Origin: Sanghuangporus weigelae
Taxonomy: Eukaryota > Basidiomycota > Agaricomycetes > Hymenochaetales > Hymenochaetaceae
Assembly: GCA_033182465.1 (NCBI GenBank)
Contig: CP137325.1
Span: 1,798,001 to 1,862,000 of the forward strand
Direction of reading: 5' to 3'
Length of the DNA: 64,000 bases
Part shown: piece by piece, positions 23,098-35,563 of the stretch
Layout of the letters: each line of letters starts with the position of its first letter
Position numbering within the stretch: position 1 is the stretch's first letter
Program-made: the position numbers and the translations under genes
The notes under the pieces: generated by a model
Told to the model about the DNA's origin: nothing
The model's input: only the letters and a program-made list of their open reading frames with translations
Databases searched by the model: none

Positions 23098-25460
23098 ATG
23101 AGCTCTATCGAACACGACACTAGCTCTGCCAAGGATGAGGTTGCTACAAAGCAACAAGTTGAATTGACGGAGATTAGGGAAGCAGGCCAAGGTGTCTTAT
23201 CTGGCAATACTGTCGCTGATGGCTCTGAGGTTTCTATGAAGGAGTGGAAGTTGGTTAGAAAGCTCGACAGGCGGATACTCCCTATAATCTGTCTGATGTA
23301 TCTGTTTGCCTGTGCGCGTCTAGGTTTCATATTTTCATGTACCTGCGCCGCTTCGCTGAGCTTTCTCTCGACAGTTTTGGACAGATCCAATGTTGGCAAT
23401 GCGCGCCTGCAAGGTCTGCCCGAAGATGCGCTCCATGGAGACCCAACTGGCAAATTGTATGATTGGGTCTTCTCGGCCTTCTTCTTTTCCTACGTTCGTC
23501 GTTGCTACTCTATCACGATCAAGGACGGTAAACCTGAATTGCTACTGTTTATTTACAGGTGTTGTGTCAAGTTCCCGCCGTCATTGTGTCTAAGCTCTTT
23601 CCTCCTCGTCTTTGGTTGGGAACTGCTGCTCTTGGATGGGGTATTTGCTCAACGCTCATGGTAACCTCTAAAAATGAATATGAGCAACGAATTCTGACAT
23701 TCAAATTTCAGTCGACCGGATTCAATTTTGCAGGTCTATTTGTTGCCCGGATCGGACTTGGTGTCTTTGAGGCCTGCTTTGGTCCTGGAATGCCACTTTA
23801 TTTATGTTCGTCTGTTATCCGAAGCAGGAGCCGATGATTTATAGCGTTTCTTCCAGCATATTTCTACACTAGACATGAACTTGGATTGCGCTTAGCATAC
23901 TTTCAGACGTTTGGAGCTGTGGCCGGTGCTTTTAGCGGACTTGTCGCTTTCGGTATTCAGCATGTTCACGCGAGCGTTGCAAATTGGCGTCTACTATTCA
24001 TAGTTGAGGTGAGACTGTCAAATATTTACGGACACAGCTCGTATATTGATTTTTTTTTTCGCTTTTGACATAGGGGGTACCCTCAGTATTAATGGGTCTC
24101 ATTGCCCTCACTTTCCTGCCTGATAGGCCCGAGATGACCCATTTCTTCAACGAAAAAGAGCGTAAGATTGCGTTTGAGCGAATTAATCGTGCTATCAGCT
24201 CCGACGTTGGATACAAAGTCAAAAAATGTTCGTGTGCCTTGTGCTTGTGAGCACATCACTTAAAACTGTTGGTCGTTCTGAAATATTGCAGCGCATATAT
24301 GGGCGGCTTTGAAGGACTGGCGTGTGAGTGATCGCTTTTTATCTCCCAAGTCATTCATTGCAGAATGCTGAAATGAAGTCTCTGCTAGGTCTACGTTGGC
24401 GGAGTCGTCTTTTTGGGGATCAACTGCGGATTAGCATCGATTTCTGCCTTTCTTCCAACCATCATCAAGTCCTTCGGCTTTAGTACGTACGATGTTTGTA
24501 TAACAGACTTGGAACTTGATTGAACCGATGCGCAGCGAACGCAATTGCTCAATTGCTCACGGTTCCGCCTTACGCAGTCGCAGCGATACTTCTCATGCTT
24601 ACATCATACATCTCCGATAGGATTCAAAATAGAGGACTACCCATGGCTATCGCAAACGCAGTTAGCGCAATTGGATACTTGTGAGCGGTTCAGAAATGAA
24701 TTCTGCTCAGAACTTGACCTTACGCCGAGCGTTCGTCCTTAGGATTCTCCTTCTTGTTCCGACTAATGTGCATGCGCGATACTTTGCTGTGTTCTGTATT
24801 ACTGCTGGAATATTCGTAGCTATTGGGCTCATCATCGCATGGTGTCTGTCGTTTTTCTTTGTTTGGTTCCTGTTGATCACACTGAGTAGTTTCTGCTTAC
24901 CACGTTAGATGCACACAACCTTGGCTCAGAGACGAAGCGTGCAACAGGTATACCGCTTTTCATGGCTATTGGTCAATGCGGGAGTGTCCTTGGCTCGCAT
25001 ATTTTCCCTTCGACTGAAGGCCCTCAATATATGTACGTCTCGCAATGATTATCAACTACCTCATGCTCATCGTTCGTACTCCCGCTGTTCCTTGTATAGA
25101 CGAGGCTTTTCTGGTATGCCTCCATTCTGCCCAGTACCCTCGCGGGACGGTTGAACAACCTCTTTTGCAGTGACGTGTGGTCTCGAGTTTATCGGTGCAA
25201 TCTGCGCTTTCATTCTATCTGTAAATGCCCTTTTTCTTATTTTTGACTCTCGGTGTTTCTATTGCCACTCTATAGATCTCATACATCATGGATAACCGTC
25301 GCCGCGACCACCTGTATGGGAAGCCTGTGCCAGAAGCGACCGTTGATACGAGTGAACTAGCTGACAAGGTATGTATGAGTACGCTTTCCCTTTCCCTTCT
25401 TTTGAAGCTATCCTGAATTTTGCACATTCGCAGGCCCCTATGTTCAGATATGTTCCTTGA
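23098..25460 (+). CDS. MFS transporter, ACS/allantoate-permease type, about 15 exons
   Basis: Exon starts and ends that I could place: 23098-23311, 23375-23493, 23559-23660, 23712-23805, 23857-24008, 24074-24227, 24292-24323, then further short exons from 24389 to the TGA at 25458-25460. The frame is intact throughout. The protein has a cytosolic N-terminus, KLDRRILPIICLMYLFAFLDRSNVGNARL at the first membrane segment, QVPA in the fourth, YTRHELGLRLAYFQTFGAVAGAFSG, LPDRPE in the central loop and NRGLPMAIANA in the second half. This pattern marks the anion:cation symporter family (Dal5, Tna1 and relatives) that imports allantoate, nicotinate or similar organic anions with protons across the plasma membrane. 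The exact substrate cannot be told. A decayed copy follows. Confidence 0.88.
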
Positions 25461-26040
25461 TTTGAAACTTGAAGCTGTGGGTCTGTAAGCGTTCGATTTC
25501 TACATACAAGACATAAGCAAGCAGGAATTGTTGTTGGACAACTGGGAAAGCAAGAATCATCCGTGCATGCGTTTGATGAGGAATTGCACATATACTCTTA
25601 CTGGATGATCAATAGTCCATCGGTTAATCGTTCCATACGAGATGCTTCGTTGAATTCATGAGACCCTCCGATCCATCTCATTGGAACGTCTCGGTGAGTA
25701 AGAATAAGTTCAAAGTCCGACGCTCCCGATTCGAGGACATCTTGAATGTCAGTTATGGCGGCTCGATCTATGTCTTTTAAGCAGCTCGTGTTGTCTTGTG
25801 TCTAAGCGAGCATTACATCTACCTCCAATGGTCGTGAGGTACTACTTCCTATTGATTGGTTATTTTGACCAATCTAGTTTATGGGACTTCAATCCGAGTC
25901 TATCATATCATCTAAACAACTCTCGCCAGTTTGCATTCGGTTCAGCTTCTGCAGCGCTCTGTGTTATTTTCACTACTTTGGACAAGACGAGCTTTGTGAT
26001 CCTCTACAATAAACCATTCAAGCTTTCTTTCCGACTACGA
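25461..26040. other. Intergenic between the two MFS copies
   Basis: Non-coding; only short open frames. It holds the 3' region of the intact transporter and the former promoter of the decayed copy. Confidence 0.55.
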
Positions 26041-27790
26041 TGACTCCTACTGAACTGCCCAGTTACTCTGACAATGATGCGAGCGTCCCAAAGTAGGATC
26101 TGGAAGTCGAGCGGACCAAGGATGCCTATCAAGATAGTTCATCTATTCATTCGACGAAGGATGATTCAGTTAATTGTCTTGAAGAACGCTGGCTCGTTGC
26201 GAAGCTTGACAGACGTATTTTACCCACCGTCTGCTTGATGTATCACTTCTCTTGTACGATTTGACGACCTCTTTATGGGCAGCCAGGTGTACTTATGATC
26301 TAAACTTTTAAACATTCTCTTAGATTTGGATCGCTCAACGTAGGAAATGCTCGCCTTCAAGATCTTGCGGATGATGCTCTCCACAGGAACCCGACGGGCG
26401 TCTTATACGATTGGGGTTTCTCTACCTTCTTCTTTTCCTATATAAGCTCTAGTGTATGCCATCGTCATTCAGTCGTGTTCGTATGAATGGCCAGGTCCTG
26501 TGTCAGGTACTGGCAGTCGTGACATCCAAAGTCTTTCCGGAATATTGCGATTGAACGCACGGATCGTGCAATCAGTGGAGATGTTGTATTCAAGATCAAC
26601 AAAAGCACTTTTGTTCCGCTTGGCTTTTAACGCACAATCTAGTCTCTAGTTCACGTCGGGGCTACTTTGAAAGGCTGGCGCGTATGTGTACACCTTAATT
26701 ACAATAGCTGAAAAGTGCCACTCACATTCAACTCTACTTAGATCTATGTCGATGACGTAGTTTACTTTGACGTCAACTGTGGCTTCGCATCGATTTCTGG
26801 CTTCTTTCCGACAATTATCTTCGGCTTCAATATTTGACAAGTCTTTTATCTAATCCTCAATCCGGCTAACTAAATTCTGGGTTCAGCCAATATCTCAACT
26901 GCTTACCGTTACTCCTTATGCAGTTGCTGGGATTATACTGATCATAATTTTTTTTTATGCCCCCGATCGAGTTCAGAACAGCTGTTTCTTCACGGCAGGG
27001 AAAACATGGTGAATGGGATTGGAAATGTGTACGTGAGATGCTGAATAGTCTATGCTGCTTGTATTCACATATTGGTCCCCAGTATTCTCCTGACCGTTCA
27101 ACCAATCAACATGCACGTTACTTCGCGGTGTTATGCATCACTTCTGTGACATTCGTGTCTATCGGTTTACTAATTGCCTGGTGTTTGTATCCCTTCCACT
27201 GTAGAGCGACAATGATAGTTGAATACGAATCTACTGATTAGATGCTCATAATCTTGGGTCAGAGACAAAGCAGGCCACGGTCATGCCGCTGTTTATGGCA
27301 ATCGCTTTATATGGAAGCATCCTTGGCTCGCATATCTTCCCCTTGACGGAGGCACCTCTTTATGTACGTCATTCAGTAATCCTCTGGTACTCTTTTCTCC
27401 TGGGAGATACAGTGGCAATTTGGCCCTCAGACGGATCTTTGTTGGTGAATGCTGTCTCTGATTCTAATACTTTTCAACAGTATCTGATTCGGAGTTATGG
27501 CCAGTGAGCTGCGCCCTTGATTTTACTTCGGTCCTCGCAGCGTTTATTCTGTCGGCACGTCATCGGTGGCGATCCAATGCTGTATGTTGCAGCTGAAAAC
27601 ATGACAGAGTTCTTATATCCTACCAAATCGCCGTCATTCGGAAAGCCGACACCGGAGGCTAAGGGTAGATATCAGTGAGTTGACTGACAAAGTACGTATC
27701 AGTTGCGTCTTTACCTTCGAACCCATAACTTAAGCAATGTCTTGCGGGCCCTATGTTCAGATATGTTCCGTGAAGAAGTTGCAAAGGAGT
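26041..27790 (+). pseudogene. Decayed tandem copy of the MFS transporter
   Basis: It starts with an ATG and a short N-terminus that stops in TAG after 18 codons, then WLVAKLDRRILPTVCLMYHFS, LDRSNVGNARLQDL, NPTGVLYDWGFSTFFFSY and, much later, ARYFAVLCITSVTFVSIGLLIAW and LGSETKQATVMPLFMAIALYGSILGSHIFP. These are clear paralogues of exons at 23260-25020. The segment between membrane helices 4 and 6 is missing and frames are broken in several places. It ends near a remnant of the C-terminus (GPYVQIC) at about 27750-27770. It is a tandem duplicate that lost function. Confidence 0.88.
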
Positions 27791-28115
27791 CCATCGTGTT
27801 GACTTCAAGCAAGGGGAGCAACGATAGCGGAAAGAGTTTAATATTTTGTTCCGTCCGGCCCGGAAATCCGCTGATCGGAGCTTTGCCAAAAATAGTCCAC
27901 GGCTACAGACGACCGAATGCCGAACGGAAGCTTTGAACAGACCATGAAACGGAGAATGCGGAAGACGATGCTTGCTAAATACTTGTACGTACAGACGGTC
28001 AGTTCATAGTAGACAACATCTCTCCGCCTCCTTTCCGATATTCAGAGCTACCTCTATAGCGGACAACCTCTCGTCACAAACAACCAAAAAAATCAAATAC
28101 AATCGTCCAGGACGC
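27791..28115. other. Promoter region of the JEN-type transporter
   Basis: Non-coding, with no distinct motif seen besides scattered CA-rich runs before the ATG at 28116. Confidence 0.5.
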
Positions 28116-29821
28116 ATGGCGCCATACTTCATCCGGAATCTCATACCTCAAAGAAACAAGGGCGAAGATGAGCCCCGGTGCACCCTCTTCCAGGCTCTTG
28201 CTTCTCTCACCCCTGTCCAGGTCCTCCAAATTTTCTGCGGGTGGCTTGCGTGGACGAGTGACGCCATTGGCTTCTTCACTGTTTCTCTGAGTATCACTGC
28301 CCTTGAAGAAAAGTTCGATAGGTCAACCCATGACATCGTGAGCCTCGCATGACACCATAAAGAAATCATTCAATCCCTGTGTTGAAGTAGGACTCTACTA
28401 ATGTGAAATGATAGACAACAAGTATTACGCTCACTCTTCTATTGCGACCCGCCGGCGCCATCATCTTTGGTATTCTGTCTGACCGATACGGACGTCGATG
28501 GCCACTTGTGGTCAACCTTCTACTTCTTGCCGCCTTCCAACTCGGCTCCGGCTTCGTCGAGACCTTTCGGCAATTTCTAGCCGTTCGTTCTATGTTCGGT
28601 AAGTAAGAAAAGCTATAACGAAGCACACAAACCATAATTGACCATCTACTGTACATAGGTATATGTATGGGTGGGGTCTGGGGTCTCGCAGCTGCGACAG
28701 GCTTAGAGAACTTGCCCGTAGAGGCTCGCGGTTTCATTTCCGGTGTTCTCCAACAGGGTTATGCAGTTGGCTACCTTATCGCTGCTGTCATAAACCTTGA
28801 GCTTGTTCCGGATGTGCCAGCCGGCTGGCGAGCACTTTCCTGGACCGCGGCTGGCATCATTGCAGCTGCCGCCGCGGTACGTGCTATCACACCAGAGTCT
28901 GAGTTCTTCCTGCGGGCCAAGGCAGAACGTCGTTCCGCGGACACGAAGAACAAAACGCGTGTATTCTTGCGCGAGACAAAGAAGATGTTATATCGCCACT
29001 GGATACTTTGCATCTATGCCGTCTTGCTCATGGCCGGATTCAATTTCCTCTCTCACGGAAGCCAGGATATCTATCCGACATACCTTGAAGACTCAAAGAA
29101 CTTCTCTTCTTATAAAGCCACCACAGCGACCATCATCAGCAATGTTGGTGCAGTAGTCGGAGGAAGTCTAGCCGGATATATCAGTCAGTACATTGGTCGA
29201 CGCCTCGCTATTGTGATCTTCGTGCTGCTCGTCGGAGCTTTTATACCTCTCTGGATATTGCCTGACAGCTTCAGCGGGCTGTCAGCAGGGGCATTCTGCC
29301 TCCAGTTCGGCGTTCAGGGCGCATGGGGCGTTATACCGATCTTTCTCTCGGAGATCTCGCCGCCTGCGTTCCGTGGTACCTTCCCAGGCGTTGCATATCA
29401 GCTTGGTAATATGATATCGTCAGCCTCGGCGCAAATCGAAGCTAGTGCGTATTTTCTTTCGCATTTTTCCTCGCTATAAGGAAACCGTTTAATACGCCTT
29501 ATTTATACAGCTGGCGGTAATAACATGCGAACTACAATCATCGTCGATGGTGCGCCAACAGATGTACCCGACTATGCAAAAGTTCAGGGTATTTTTGTCG
29601 GTGTCGTCGCGGCCTTCGTCGTATGTATCACTATTGTCGGTCCGGAGCAGCATGGCGCGCACTTCGAGCGTGCCAAGGCAGCTTTTGAAGAGGGCGCAAG
29701 CGAGTATACAGAGCGTAGGGATACCGCACGCTCAGTGAAAGACAAGGACAAGCGTGTGCCACAGACTAGACGCGAGAGTACGGCACGTACGAGTACAAGT
29801 GATCGAACTGAGAAGGTTTGA
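28116..29821 (+). CDS. JEN-type carboxylate/proton symporter, 4 exons (500 aa)
   Basis: Exons: 28116-28337, 28415-28598, 28659-29444, 29511-29821; phases close exactly. It is a 12-helix MFS protein. The signature of the JEN family, NxxSHxSQDxxxT, is present as NFLSHGSQDIYPT (about codons 28.4 kb plus 0.6 kb, near 29040-29078). Other MFS marks are GILSDRYGRRWPL after helix 2 and SEISPPAFRGTFPG in the second half. JEN1 proteins bring lactate, pyruvate and, in JEN2, dicarboxylates into the cell with protons. The C-terminal tail is basic and Ser/Thr-rich, as expected for a plasma-membrane transporter that is regulated by phosphorylation and endocytosis. The gene converges with the kinase gene on the other strand. 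Confidence 0.93.
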
Positions 29822-30104
29822 TATTACCTCATATTTACCCGCGATCACGACCCTCTGGACCAGAAAAAACTGTACTTTTTTTCGTTTTTCCCTGATACAT
29901 CCCTAGCACCGCTTCGTAACCAACAGAGATATACTCTTGACAATCATTTAGGGCGCACGACAGGACGTTACAAAAGGACAAAATAACCAGAATGCATGCT
30001 TGCTAAATTAGAAAATCGCAACTTTGTTCCAGGCCCTTGCCGTTGCCAAGGCGATCGACGGGCACCAATAAGGACCCACAAAATCAAGTCTGTAAAAAAA
30101 TCAT

Positions 30105-31768
30105 TCAATCTGCGATGGAATCGAGGAACGATAGACTGTATTTCTCTCCGTTTGGGACCTCGCTATCATCGCAAACCTCCGATTCATTGTCGTAGAAATA
30201 ACTCCGCAGAATGCGAGTTCCGTGGTTCTCAATCTCCTTCTCAAATTCAATAAGGATGGTATCAATGGTGGCACGATCCTTCGGTTCGTGGGCCCAGCAA
30301 CGTTCGCACATTTCCCAAAGAATCGCTTTCACCGTATTGCGCAACGGAGACTGATTATGAAAGGGCTGCGAAATGGAAGGTAGCTGGCCTGATAGAATAG
30401 CTGAAAGAACTTGAAGTTCCGCAAGGTGTCTGTAAGGCCGCTGCCTATCTAGCAGCTCCTATATTTATTGTTTCCAATCAGATTTGTTAAAATGAATTAG
30501 TTTGACAGTCACATACGTAGACAGTCATTCCAAAAGCCCATACGTCAGTCTCTTTTGTATGGCATACCGCCACCTGCCCACCAGATGCAGGTGCCGCAAG
30601 GAGCTCATAAGCCAAGTAACGGAAAGTGCCTCTGATTCCGGAACTCATGTTTGCAAGGCTGCGGCTAGCTGCCAGCATTCGCGAACAGCCAAAATCACAG
30701 ATGCGCGCATCAAGAGATGTGGACAGAAGAACGTTATCCTGAAATTTTGATTCATGTATAAGAGTCTGCATATCTGATGTAACATGTGCTCACGGATTTT
30801 AGGTCCGAATGAACAATGTTTTGCCGGTGCAAGTACTGAATTCCACGAGCAATGCCACGGACCTTTCGGTATTCGGTGAGATAAGTGTAGTCTCACGCAA
30901 AGATAATTGAAAATTTCACTAAACGTGTCGGATTAAAGTCTGGTTTATCTTTGAGATAATTCCAGGCAGATCCTACAGACATCCATTGAGAGACAAGTGT
31001 CGGGAATCCTGTCTGTCCGTCAAATGCGTATCCCATCAGTGGAAGGATATTGACGTGCTGCAGTTTGGACCACACGTATATCTCCTTTTCAAATAGCTAC
31101 AAAGCTGGCATTACTAACGGCGCGTCAGACATACGAAAAGGAGGTCTACGGACAAGAGTTATATCCTCTCTGAGATAGAATCGGAGTCTTTTCATGGACA
31201 GCTGGACCCTTCTACCGTCTGGAAGGTTACAATGTGCTTTGCATATGTCGCCATAAGCACCTCCGTTAACCACATCGTTGTTGTTGAAAGTGACATAAGC
31301 CGAGAGGTCGAGATGTTTGAGTTCTGCAAGTATACAGGGAGTAACATCTCTAAGTGGGTCTTTTTTTTCTGCCTCTTTCTCCTCGTCGCTAGGATCTGCT
31401 TCCCCTGTGGCTGTCTTTTATAGTGGCAGAAGTATAATTTGGTGTTGAGCCATGTAATTCGCTTACATCGTTGTGTGCACATTCATCCCCAGACTTTAGA
31501 CAGGAGTCACAGCTTTCATTGACGCGGGACGCGAATCGTTGTAAGCACTGTCCCGAGCTCAGTGCCTATTTGCTTATGATGAAGCAATACATACCTTGCG
31601 CTTGAGCTTTCTGCACGGTTCGCAAAGTCTATCAATGAATCCGATGGAACCCTTACCTCTTTCGCCCTTGGCTGGTCCCACGAACGTTGGTTTAGTAAGT
31701 ACGCCCCTGCCCTTTACGCCGGGATGAGGCTTTGCTTTAACGAGTGTTGGTTTTGTGCGTGCGCCCAT
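30105..31768 (-). CDS. Protein kinase with a Cys-rich N-terminus
   Basis: Read on the minus strand from the ATG at 31768. Exon 1 (31768-31595) ends LCEPCRKLKRK before GTATGT. Exon 2 (31565-31467) adds CDSCLKSGDECAHND. Together they resemble an irregular zinc-cluster (CxxCRxxKxK) region. The kinase part follows: glycine-rich NGGAYGDI and SMKRL (ATP lysine), then KLQHVNILPLMGYA, IARGIQYLH, HSDLKSDNVLL (Asp loop, with Ser replacing Arg of HRD), CDFGCSR, a YLAYELL segment in place of APE, DVWAFGMTVYELL and CWAHEPKDRATID. This looks like the expanded TKL-like kinases of agaricomycetes. The acceptor of the intron after exon 2 is uncertain because the nearest AGs give the wrong phase. Its promoter is shared head to head with the G3BP-like gene. 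Confidence 0.75.
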
Positions 31769-32161
31769 TTGCGAAGCAGTAAGCACTAGTAACGCTTCAA
31801 GTTTTATCTGTCATACTATGTAGTACTATGTACGTGTACGTAAAGATTTTCCAGACCAGAGGCTGTTCAAATCCACGTGACCTGATGAGGCGGAGATTTA
31901 AAAAAATGTGGACGGCGATCAGCGGCATGAGTGGGTCGCGTCGAGTCGTCGCTGTCGTCGCCTTCGTCTCTCCCACCGTCCTCGCCGTCTCCTCGACCGC
32001 GTCCTCGACTTGCTCGCCGTTGTCAGCGCTTGCTGTGGCCTTACTGCTCTTAAATCTGCTTCTAATCATCGTCTAGACTTTTGCTTTCTCTGTCGGTCTC
32101 GTATTCAGTGCGCTTACGCATTTCGTCATCTTACATTTTTTTCATTCTTCACAGGTGCATA
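31769..32161. promoter_or_regulatory. Divergent promoter between kinase and G3BP-like gene
   Basis: The 393-bp region separates two start codons pointing away from each other. CACGTGAC lies at 31874-31881, near the middle. CG-rich repeats of GTCGTCGC occur on the G3BP side. The same CACGTGA core is seen upstream of REX1 and COQ3. Confidence 0.5.
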
Positions 32162-33779
32162 ATGTCTGCCAACTCTGCATCTCCCGCCCCTACTTCAAAC
32201 CCCACTTCAACTAGCAACGTTCATCAAAATGTCGTCCCGTCCGAGGTCGGCTGGCAATTTGTTCCACAATATTATACTTTCGTAAATAAACAGCCGAATC
32301 GCCTCCACTGTTTCTACACCAAAAATTCTACCTTCATCCACGGTACGGAGGGTGAAGATGGTCGTCCATGTTATGGGCAGCTTGTACGTGGCTTGCTATG
32401 GTGCAAGGATCTTGGAAAGTTGCTGACGTATCTATCTTTAGGAAATCCACCAGAAGATTTTGTCCATTGGCTTCCACGACTGCAAAGTCTTCATTCACAG
32501 TGTGGATGCGCAGGCCTCTGCAAATAATGGCATCATAGTCCAGGTTATTGGCGAGATGTCTAATCGCGATGAACCCTGGCGTAAATTTGTCCAGACATTT
32601 TTCTTGGCGGAGCAGCCAAATGGCTACTACGTCCTCAACGACATCTTCCGCTTCCTTAAGGAAGAGACCGTTGAGGACGATGAAATTGGCACGGCTGGAG
32701 AACCACAGCCAGAACCTACTCCCGCTGCGCCTATCCACATCGAGCCGGAGCCTCTTGTGACAAATATTTCTGTGCCCACGGTGCCTACTCCCGCGCCTCT
32801 CCCGCCAGCACCTGAACCCGCACCTGTTCAGGAGCCGGTGCGCGAAGCAACGCCAGAGCCTGAGTCAGTTCCGGCGCCCGCGCCCGTCTCCGTCGAGGAG
32901 CCTCCTAGGCCTCAGCCTAATGGGCTACACCACCCGGAGCCGAAAAAGGAGCCAGAGCCTGTTGTCGAGCCTCTGGCTCCGCAGGAACCTGTTCGTGAGC
33001 CGACTCCGCCCCCGGCTCCTGCTCCTGCTCCGGTGCAGAAATCTCCATCTCCCGCCGCCGCTGTGCCTGTTTCCCAGGTTCCTGCTCCTGCTTCGATCCA
33101 ACCGCAACCGCAGCAACAGCAGGCGCCACAACAGCAGGCGCCACATCCTACTCAACCCCCCGCTCCGAAGACGTGGGCTAATCTTGCAGCAGCTGACTCT
33201 AAGAAGTGGGGCTCCGCTGTTGCTCAGGAGTCTCGTGGTGTAACTGTTGAGGCTGCACCGGTGCAACACCCGCCTCCGCGCAGCAGTACTAACACTCCCG
33301 TTTCTGGCTCAGCGGCTGGTGGTTCTCGCGCTGTCTCTGGTGAAAAGAATGTCCGAACCTCTAACCAAGGGCAACAGGCGCCAGCTGCTGCTTCTGCCCA
33401 AGTTTTCGTCAAGGGACTGGTCGATCCTATGCGGAATGAGGATCTGGAGAACTTGCTCGCTCAATTCGGCAAGATCAAGAACATTGAGTTTGTTCGAAGC
33501 AGTGGATGTGCGTTCGTAGAATACGAAGACGTGAAGAATGCTCAGCGGGCAATCAGTGCGAGCCTCAATAAAAACCAAGGTGGAGAGGGCGGCATTTTCT
33601 TCAAGAGATCTGATAACGACGAGAGGATGCGCGTTTATGTCGAGACAAGGAAAGAGAGGGGTGAGCGGCCTCCACCGCGTGGACGTGGTGGTGTTCCGCC
33701 GCAGAGCAACCGTGGAGGTAACTTTAGAGGACGTGGTCGCGTGCGCGGTGTTCCTGCTTCCGCCGGCAAGCCGACTTAG
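32162..33779 (+). CDS. G3BP-like NTF2/RRM/RGG RNA-binding protein, 2 exons (519 aa)
   Basis: Exons are 32162-32383 and 32442-33779. The N-terminus (about residues 30-160) is an NTF2-like domain (VGWQFVPQYYTFVNKQP, FYTKNSTFIHG, IHQKILSIGFHDCKV, FFLAEQPNGYYVLNDIFRF). A long Pro/Glu/Val-rich, probably disordered linker follows, then an RRM (QVFVKGLVDPM, GCAFVEYED) and a C-terminal RGG-type tail (GRGGVPPQSNRGGNFRGRGR). This domain order is that of G3BP, with yeast Bre5 and fission yeast Nxt3 as relatives. These bind mRNA, act in stress granules and serve as cofactor of the Ubp3 deubiquitinase. Expression level is likely high, as codons end mostly in C or T. Confidence 0.93.
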
Positions 33780-35563
33780 TCGACTTAAAACGAGATGTTT
33801 AACTGGGACTTTTTCCTCATTCAGATGCGGTGCGACGTTTATCGTTTTACGTAACTGTCCGATTTTTATACAGCTTTCTTTTACTTTCTTTGCCGACTTT
33901 TAACCTTTCTTTATCAACCTTGCGTGCTTTTTTCGGTGTTGATATTGCACTGTTGTTTTGTGTTCCCTGGCTTTCTTAATTGTCCTTTGCCGCACACATT
34001 GCTATCTATTCCACCACCACCACTGCATCCTTTTCTCATCCTGTCATACCACACCATCCACTCCATCTCCTTATGTGTTATATCACTGCACGACTACCCT
34101 GCAGACGCCATCATCCCATACTCTGCCCGATCGCTTACCAATCGTTCGGTTATGGATCCACCAAGCATCTTGAATTGCTGCTGTTATAGGTGTATGCTTT
34201 TCATTGTTTCTCCTGTAGCTGAATACATATGATGTTTGCTTTGCATTATTCTGTCTGGATCTGGACCTGACTTGACGATCAGTCATGATCAGTGCAGGTG
34301 ACCGTGAGAAGCCTTGCTCGAAGTCCGAAGCGTAATCCAGTCTTGTTTATGTTTTTATGTATATTTCCTCAAAATCTAACGGGAGTTGCTTCGCTTCAAG
34401 ATTTCCCACAACAGCTTGACTATCTGGCACCTATGGAATAGAACGAATGGGAATTAAGGTTTTCAACAGTGATCTGCTTGTCCTGGAGGTGTAGCTGCGC
34501 CCTCCGTTGGGTCGTAATTAGACTCTTGCATCTCTCTCCCCTCCTTACATGCATCCAACACAAAATATGATTATTGAAGAGAGGCTGTCCGCTCCTGCGC
34601 TAGTCTAGCTTTTCCGTGCTTTTGATGTTGACTTTGAACTTCTCGGTGCTAGCGTCAATAGCAGGTCCAATCCTTCTCCTTATCGTCTCGGTAACTCTCC
34701 GATACCGATGGTAAACTGTTCGTGACGATGTATCTTGTCTTCTAGTGTGTGTTCATTAGAAGACCTGATCATGTTAGCCCTTTGTTTGTTTGTCGATTTG
34801 TTTGGGCTCTCCCTGTTTGGAGCTCTCTGTCCGCTGTCAAGCTTATAGGTTATGTTTCATTTCGCGAGGCGCTCCCCATTATAACGTGTTGATCGACGGG
34901 AAGGCAGATTAAACTTCAACATCCAGAGACATCCACCCCTTCGTAGGGCGTGGTATTTCGCTCGTGGCCGCATTCCACGCCTATCAATGTCCTTTCGTGA
35001 CTGCCGGGTCTTGGCGCCTAAGCACTCAAAAAACTACGAGAACGCATATCTTCTATCAGTTTTATCTACTCCAAGGCGTTTTGCAAGTGTCCAGCTGATT
35101 TCCTTCAACCTAATGACTTTGAAACGCATACCTTGTCGAAGCTCGACTTTGTGGGTATCCTCATTTCCAATTGGTCGCATGAACCGGAATCTGGCGCGTG
35201 TACGATGCTATAAATCGACTTCTACTTGCTCCTGTCTCGAGTATCTGAGTTACCGAGATTCTGTTCTCCTTGATTATCTTTGGTGATCGCTTCGAGTGGG
35301 CTACTTTGCGGCCTCATTGAGTCAAGCTGGGTTTATCCGCTGAAGTTTCAGGTTTCAGAAAGAGCTTCCTTCGTTCGAGTTCTTCGCTTCTCTGTTTAGC
35401 GGAATGCTGAATCCAAAATCAGTCAGCAGATAATTGAAAAATACAATAGTCGATTGTGCAATATGGAGAGACGTGATCGTTTGGTTAAATTCGTGTACAG
35501 GTGTAAAGTTACAGAATGTCCTGCTTCATAACGCATCGTGAGGTTCTCAAACGTGCAGCAGTA
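33780..35563. other. 3' region and intergenic, no gene seen
   Basis: About 1.8 kb of T-rich and mixed sequence follow the G3BP-like gene. Several short frames exist (33924-34232, 34987-35286) but none shows a family signature, and their composition is that of untranslated sequence. Both flanking genes end toward this stretch. Confidence 0.5.

Noticed and set aside
33924-34232. 102-codon hydrophobic frame after the G3BP-like gene
   Set aside because: Pyrimidine-rich untranslated sequence gives Leu/Ser/Pro/His-rich chance frames; several frames are open at once.
34987-35286. 99-codon frame
   Set aside because: No family signature, no splice partners and ordinary composition for intergenic sequence.
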